This document shows positions 63,601 to 64,000 of a stretch of DNA of 64,000 nt, in pieces (within the stretch, counting starts at the first letter, position 1; every line of letters starts with the position of its first letter). The notes beneath the pieces are model-generated. The model was not told the DNA's origin. It saw nothing but the letters and a program-made list of their open reading frames with translations, and did not search any database. The DNA comes from Stenotrophomonas sp. 278 (GTDB taxonomy: Bacteria; Pseudomonadota; Gammaproteobacteria; Xanthomonadales; Xanthomonadaceae), in assembly GCF_003935715.1 (NCBI RefSeq), contig NZ_RHPP01000003.1, forward strand, positions 1 through 64,000. Reading direction: 5' to 3'. The position numbers and the translations under genes were made by a program.

Positions 63601-64000
63601 TGCATGCAGCCAGGCCGCGCTGTGGTCCTCGCGGGTGGCCGCGGCTGACGGCGACAACCGCCCGGGCAGTTGCACCAGACGGGAGTAATCGAGCGCATCC
63701 ACCGCGCCGGGGACGGCCGCTTCGCACAGACTCACCGCCTGCAGCAGCGCCACGCTGCGCAGAGAGCGGCCGTAATCCAGCCCGTCCGGCAGCTCGGCCA
63801 CGCACCATTCCGGCCGACCCGCCTGCCGTACCAGCAACCACCACAACACCCCGCGTGCCATCCGCGATGGCAGTGCTGGCAGCTGCTGCTGCAGGATTTC
63901 ACGGGTGTCCAGCATGGAGGCGTGGTCACCTTCCAACGCGGCCGAGATGCTCGCGACCACCGCGTGGCCGACGCCATGGTCCAACAGCCACCGTGCTACG
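60643..64000 (-). CDS. Very large toxin-like protein with C-terminal deaminase-type domain (5' end outside window)
   Basis: At least 1118 residues are visible. The frame stays open to the right edge (codons upstream of the TTG at 63984 read VARWLLDHGVGHA), so the N-terminus is missing. The body is Ala/Arg/Leu-rich with segments like those of large dermonecrotic-toxin/DUF6543-type proteins ([40 protein letters not shown]). The last 110 residues hold a candidate zinc deaminase: LDAERNLYYRIERQI (D-x-E, codons 60919-60927) and SSRRICASCHISVGSLRARF (C-x-x-C, codons 60811-60822), spaced about 32 residues, then FPEAYFEVVE. This matches bacterial toxin deaminases. No immunity gene follows; the next gene is convergent. 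Confidence 0.7.
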   Translation of the reverse strand, partial: VARWLLDHGVGHAVVASISAALEGDHASMLDTREILQQQLPALPSRMARGVLWWLLVRQAGRPEWCVAELPDGLDYGRSLRSVALLQAVSLCEAAVPGAVDALDYSRLVQLPGRLSPSAAATREDHSAAWLHALVRPALLYAAAHRRITQHGGPARASANETRHALAFVRERHAALALAADQLLRPAPQRRMLAAQQLRDAGVPDPYWNRTIEHVPVDVLDAAGVTRRPPGATGVGGMSALLDAAVHAVEDAFNPDTLLEQLVDGTVELTGHPSIAQLFDQAFALYQQQMTGALAVLLARSLDGLPATDWQMLRGATVTPLLVPGAPHGIVLRCVPPATGQGAPSAIHLAVIPSAGYAARLRSGDLRVDGQWQSGVLYPHRSFVSGTVPARFGPEDHQVLEVARCHSGPKQSVPANGSGDPVALLDAMAGMMYGDFFIRTRDAELGRLTGGERLQQVEASVADALARFAIPFYGCGRDLLDGDAAGARVDCTIDALSMMLPEAGLGRLLRGTTELVAKAGRVSARLLLGDAARVMLRLGEDIAAQSGVRLLHDLGQGVVRLGREGTQWLLDHVPALESRLASTLRHGEERTAGFALDRRLLEETGGHDIVEAGCARVRRQVDIGGCTSETITLFGYVPAPAFDTPGEVGWFAGMQVASDEPLSETGRRFIVDGEFWQQTASHAGYRFTRDSGGTVPQPRQRIRARLVGGESQLVRVELHNPYPDHLLRVEQGAVIGRADDGSRALITRVSPGRFYVAPLPAGAAPLPGQALEFWPLEQQGFSAAENDAVKTAWWGAFHYSQQCQLSGAALVDRFGSQLQRQLEQLGDLDRLLQEVRAGSPYTFHNLPAQAVMSCAQSNCRYVQALRQQIGPAHWRPPRPDDVWISDALRDLLNPPGTVARDVFTTLDDTLEARFLTPRRGPAKTLAMAELTLQGEPVPLVFHATSGQRRGKGLLPLSNLEQRSAPAGWEVDGRNVRTPHARYIDAQPSAASITQGEVNTVAPHHSLHAEDLDGHLFNERNARRLDAERNLYYRIERQITEGALDPTQVTSVRLFSSRRICASCHISVGSLRARFPEAYFEVVERQAGPALDINAAAATQDVAAKAPLTPRSGRPADAR

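Overview
The window is high-GC DNA from a gammaproteobacterium of the Xanthomonadaceae, most likely a Stenotrophomonas of the maltophilia type. Four things point there: an aspartokinase-diaminopimelate decarboxylase fusion, the murL-murD2 pair, two xanthomonad-style sugar loci built around a TonB receptor or a glucoside 3-dehydrogenase, and many GTAG-headed palindromes of the SMAG type known from S. maltophilia. No rRNA, tRNA, CRISPR array or prophage was seen. One truncated IS5-type transposase is present.

Layout. 1-8.3 kb is mostly core: a partial PhzF-like gene, the lysC-lysA fusion, murL and murD2, an exported dienelactone hydrolase and ispB. 8.4-24.3 kb is a maltose/maltodextrin locus: cytoplasmic GH13 alpha-glucosidase, TonB receptor, GH97 alpha-glucosidase, six-hairpin protein, sugar symporter, exported alpha-amylase and a LacI repressor. 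An identical 14-bp dyad stands in front of all three transcription units. SseB-like, DUF5694-like and small membrane proteins sit between amylase and repressor. 24.3-27.4 kb is a lower-GC accessory patch: SymE-like toxin, a Phd-like/zeta-like pair and a DEDD exonuclease. 27.4-32.6 kb holds a lipoprotein alkaline phosphatase and a zinc operon (ZnuD-like His-rich receptor, methyltransferase, Zur) behind a perfect dyad.

32.8-34.3 kb has ssb and a damaged nucleotidyltransferase/HEPN-type module. 34.5-44.3 kb holds the most coherent system: a four-gene plus-strand operon and a five-gene minus-strand operon converge, and each starts at the same perfect dyad TGCAATCGATTGCA, with a LacI-family gene alongside. 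Their products (Tat-exported GMC dehydrogenase pair, cytochrome c, 3-keto-disaccharide hydrolase-type protein, three TIM-barrel isomerase-type proteins, Gfo/Idh dehydrogenase, MFS permease) fit oxidation of glycosides to 3-keto-glycosides in the periplasm, cleavage, uptake and reduction.

44.2-60.7 kb is mixed accessory and housekeeping: Na/Pi transporter, unknown exported protein, frameshifted LysR gene next to an aldo/keto reductase, FG-GAP lipoprotein, IS fragment, DUF1254 lipoprotein, SF1 helicase with a beta-solenoid partner, TetR-MBL operon, arylsulfatase, two DUF1801 proteins and a metallophosphoesterase. The right edge (60.6-64.0 kb) is the 3' part of a very large toxin-like gene ending in a candidate zinc deaminase domain.

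SMAG elements shape the genes around them: one dimer lies inside the signal-peptide coding region of the GH97 gene, and the GTAG box supplies the stop codon of three genes.
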